Below are positions 61,755 through 64,000 of a stretch of 64,000 bases of DNA, piece after piece. The notes below the pieces were generated by a model, which made no database searches, was not told the DNA's origin, and saw only the letters and a program-made list of their open reading frames with translations. How positions within the stretch are numbered: position 1 is the stretch's first letter; each line of letters opens with the position of its first letter. The position numbers were made by a program, and so were the translations under genes. This stretch comes from Sphingomonas sp. Y57 (lineage in GTDB: Bacteria > Pseudomonadota > Alphaproteobacteria > Sphingomonadales > Sphingomonadaceae), in assembly GCF_001015195.1 (NCBI RefSeq), contig NZ_LDES01000037.1, positions 1 through 64,000 on the forward strand, in the 5' to 3' direction.

Positions 61755-63782
61755 TCAGATCGCGTTCATCGTCAGCAGGTCGTAGGTCGCGACCAGCTCG
61801 TCGGCGGAGTCGGTGACCGAGACCGCCCAGCGCACCTCGCCATATTCCTCGTTGCGCTGGGTCTTGCTCTTTACAGTCAGCGCGACCTTGATCGCCTCGC
61901 CCGGCGACACCGGCTTGACGAAGCGCAGACTCTCCAGACCGTAATTGGCGAGGACAGGGCCCGGCGCCGGATCGACGAACAGGCCCGCCGCGAACGACAG
62001 GATCAGATAGCCGTGCGCCACCCGGCCCGGGAAGAAGGGGTTGGCCGCGGCCGCCTCCTCATCCATGTGGGCGTAGAAGGTGTCGCCGGTGAAATGGGCG
62101 AAATGCTCGATGTCGTCGAGCGTGATCGTGCGCGGGGCGGTGCGCAGCGTATAGCCGATCTGCAGCTCGCCGAAGCGCTGGCGGAACGGGTGGACCTCGC
62201 CCTCCGGCTGCGGAGCGCCGGTCAGATAACGCCCCGCGACGACGCTGAGGCTACGCGGATGGCCCTGGAGCGCGCTACGTTGCATATAATGCTTCACGCC
62301 GCGGACGCCGCCCATCTCCTCGCCGCCGCCGGCGCGACCGGGGCCGCCGTGGATCAGCATCGGCAGCGGCGAACCGTGGCCGGTCGATTCCTTGGCGCTG
62401 TCGCGGTCGAGGATGACGATGCGGCCATGATAGGCGGCAGCGCCGATCACGAACTGGCGCGCGACCTGCGGGTCATAGGTGAACAGCGACACCGCGAGCG
62501 AGCCGAGGCCGCGGTTGGCCAGCGCGATCGCGTCGTCGAAATCCTTGTACGGCATCAGGGTCGAGACCGGGCCGAACGCCTCGACGTCGTGGACCAGCTT
62601 TGCTGTCCAGGGATCGTCGCGACGGAACAGCAGCGGCGAAACGAACGCGCCCTTGCCCGCCTCGGCACCCCGCACTTCGACTGTGTCGATGTCGCCGAAG
62701 ACGAGCTTCGCCTCGGTCGCCAGCTCCCTTGCCTTGGCGCGCACGTCGTTGAGCTGGGTAATGCCGGCGAGCGGGCCCATGGTGACCCCCTCCTGCGCCG
62801 GATCGCCGACCACCACCTTGCCGAGCCGTGCCTTCAGCGCCTCCTCGGCGGCGTCGAGCCACTGGGCGGGGACGAAGGCGCGACGGATCGCGGTACACTT
62901 CTGCCCCGCCTTCACCGTCATCTCGCGCGCGACTTCCTTGACGAACAGGTCGAACTCGGGCGTGCCCGGCGCCGCGTCGGGACCGAGGATCGAGGCGTTG
63001 AGCGAATCCCGCTCAGCCACGAAGCGCACCGATTCCCGCGCGATGACGGGGTGCGACTGCAGCTTCATCGCGGTCGCCGCCGATCCGGTGAAGGAGACGA
63101 CGTCCTGGCAGGTCAGGTGATCGAGCAGGTCGCCGACGCCGCCGACGATCAGTTGCAGCGCGCCGGCCGGCAGCACGCCCGCCTCGATCATGATGCGGAC
63201 GGCATGCTCGGTGACGTGGCAGGTCGCGGTGCCCGGCTTGACGATCGCCGGCACGCCGGCGAGCAGCGTCGGCCCGAGCTTCTCGAGCATGCCCCAGACC
63301 GGGAAATTGAACGCGTTGATGTGTACCGCGACGCCCTGCAGCGAAGTGTAGACATGCTGGCCCACGAAGGTGCCGTTCTTGCCGATCGGCTCGAGGTCGC
63401 CGTCGGTCAGGACGACGTCGTCGGGAAGCTCGCGGCGGCCGCGCGAGGACATGGTGAACAGCGTGCCGGCGCCGCCCTCGATGTCGATCCAGCTATCGAC
63501 GCGGGTCGCGCCGGTCGAGGCGGAGAGCGCGTAGAGCTCCTCCTTGCGGGACATGATCGCCTGCGCCAGCGCCTTGAGCATCCGGGCCCGCGCGTGGAAG
63601 GTCATCTGCCGCAGCGCCGGACCGCCGACATCGCGCGCATGGCGCAGCATGCCCGCGAAATCGAGCCCCGCGCTGCCCGCCTGGGCGACCGGCGAACCGT
63701 CGATCGCCGACAGCACCGGCAGCTTCTCGGTGGTGCTCGCCACCCACTGGTCGGCGGCATAGTTGTTGAGCGTCTTGGTCAT
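61755..63782 (-). CDS. paaZ: Bifunctional oxepin-CoA hydrolase / 3-oxo-5,6-dehydrosuberyl-CoA semialdehyde dehydrogenase
   Basis: 675 residues. The N-terminal aldehyde dehydrogenase domain (1 to about 520) has [41 protein letters not shown] and [13 protein letters not shown], the Cys being the nucleophile. The C-terminal MaoC-like hydratase has [28 protein letters not shown] and [21 protein letters not shown]. It opens the oxepin-CoA ring of the phenylacetyl-CoA pathway and oxidises the resulting aldehyde. A paaG-like gene lies directly upstream, so further paa genes likely continue outside the window. Confidence 0.93.
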   Translation of the reverse strand: MTKTLNNYAADQWVASTTEKLPVLSAIDGSPVAQAGSAGLDFAGMLRHARDVGGPALRQMTFHARARMLKALAQAIMSRKEELYALSASTGATRVDSWIDIEGGAGTLFTMSSRGRRELPDDVVLTDGDLEPIGKNGTFVGQHVYTSLQGVAVHINAFNFPVWGMLEKLGPTLLAGVPAIVKPGTATCHVTEHAVRIMIEAGVLPAGALQLIVGGVGDLLDHLTCQDVVSFTGSAATAMKLQSHPVIARESVRFVAERDSLNASILGPDAAPGTPEFDLFVKEVAREMTVKAGQKCTAIRRAFVPAQWLDAAEEALKARLGKVVVGDPAQEGVTMGPLAGITQLNDVRAKARELATEAKLVFGDIDTVEVRGAEAGKGAFVSPLLFRRDDPWTAKLVHDVEAFGPVSTLMPYKDFDDAIALANRGLGSLAVSLFTYDPQVARQFVIGAAAYHGRIVILDRDSAKESTGHGSPLPMLIHGGPGRAGGGEEMGGVRGVKHYMQRSALQGHPRSLSVVAGRYLTGAPQPEGEVHPFRQRFGELQIGYTLRTAPRTITLDDIEHFAHFTGDTFYAHMDEEAAAANPFFPGRVAHGYLILSFAAGLFVDPAPGPVLANYGLESLRFVKPVSPGEAIKVALTVKSKTQRNEEYGEVRWAVSVTDSADELVATYDLLTMNAI

Positions 63783-63807
63783 GGCTTCCTCGATCTGGGA
63801 ACGGGCG

Positions 63808-64000
63808 TCAGCGCCCGGTGAATTTGGGGGCCCGCTTCTCGGTGAAGGCGCTCACGCCCTCGCGATAATCGTCGCTATAGCCCAGCTCGCGCATCCACTG
63901 GCCCTCGATGACGAGCTCCTCATCCAGCGTCTTCATCATCGAGCCGCGGATCAGATGCTTGGTCGCGGCGAGGCCGCGCGTCGGGCCGCTGGCGAATTTG
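63808..64000 (-). CDS. Enoyl-CoA hydratase/isomerase family protein, C-terminal end (PaaG-like)
   Basis: About 63 residues of the C-terminal end lie inside the window and the gene continues past the right edge. LAATKHLIRGSMMKTLDEEL and ELGYSDDYREGVSAFTEKRA are typical of the crotonase superfamily, and the F-x-E-K-R-A-P-x-F-x-G-R ending is common to PaaG/PaaB-type enzymes. 25 bp separate it from paaZ, so it probably belongs to the phenylacetate operon. An exact assignment is impossible from the fragment. Confidence 0.8.
   Translation of the reverse strand, partial: KFASGPTRGLAATKHLIRGSMMKTLDEELVIEGQWMRELGYSDDYREGVSAFTEKRAPKFTGR

Noticed and set aside
61735-61756. ATTCAACC/TTGAAATAT sequence near the paaZ end resembling the MarR palindrome
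   Set aside because: Only a broken partial match, located after both converging genes where an operator would have no obvious role.

Overview
The window looks like a chromosomal segment of a high-GC alphaproteobacterium of the Sphingomonadales. The signs are four large TonB-dependent receptors, sphingomonad-style codon use with long antisense open frames, spinster-type MFS carriers and many oxidative catabolic enzymes. An iac-type auxin-degradation cluster beside paa genes, plus F420 genes, would fit a Rhizorhabdus (Sphingomonas) wittichii-like strain, but that is inference. I saw no rRNA, tRNA, insertion sequence or CRISPR array.

Region A (1-2200) is a decayed edge. It holds the 3' end of a HpaB-family monooxygenase gene, a PAS-domain remnant, a frameshifted penicillin-acylase remnant and a small intact secreted protein with a duplicated Cys motif.

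Region B (2257-25763) is an unusually long run of about twenty minus-strand genes, mostly overlapping or tightly spaced. In transcription order: TIGR04076-like protein, aldo/keto reductase, dimethylformamidase-large-subunit-like protein, spinster MFS, TonB receptor, second dimethylformamidase-like protein, SRPBCC protein, second TonB receptor, esterase, MFS, LLM flavin oxidoreductase, thiol dioxygenase, triple-rhodanese protein, SDR, GH130/GH43-like propeller, beta-hydroxyacid dehydrogenase, cupin, GlxA-type regulator, SnoaL-like protein and alpha/beta hydrolase. An AraC-type regulator (26237) is divergent from it, and a 23-bp element is repeated in the shared promoter region. I read this as a catabolic system for an imported amide-containing, possibly sulfur-containing, molecule. 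The substrate is unknown, and this is the best candidate for an undescribed system.

Region C (27296-32534) carries fbiC and npdG (deazaflavin F420 synthesis and reduction) and a divergent AraC/MFS efflux pair. Two LLM-family oxidoreductases elsewhere in the window could be F420 or FMN users.

Region D (32555-48693) is a second oxidation island. It has a PQQ/cytochrome c alcohol dehydrogenase lipoprotein, AraC regulators, a SnoaL-like protein, an LLM oxidoreductase, two TonB receptors, a two-subunit GMC dehydrogenase, an amidase and an aldehyde dehydrogenase. One receptor (37426) is a close paralogue of the two in region B, which suggests related ligands.

Region E (48818-64000) starts with three dehydrogenases (GlcD-type, 3-hydroxyacyl-CoA-type, opine-type). 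It continues with an indole-3-acetate (iac)-type cluster: MFS, iacA, iacB, iacE and a MarR gene on the plus strand, and iacH, iacI, iacC, iacD and a hydratase on the minus strand, with a second MarR gene. paaZ and the end of a paaG-like gene follow. iacF and iacG are not in the window. Two sets of shared palindromes (TTGAATATTCAA twice between iacH and the second MarR gene; TTTCACGTGA before the MFS and iacA) look like operators.
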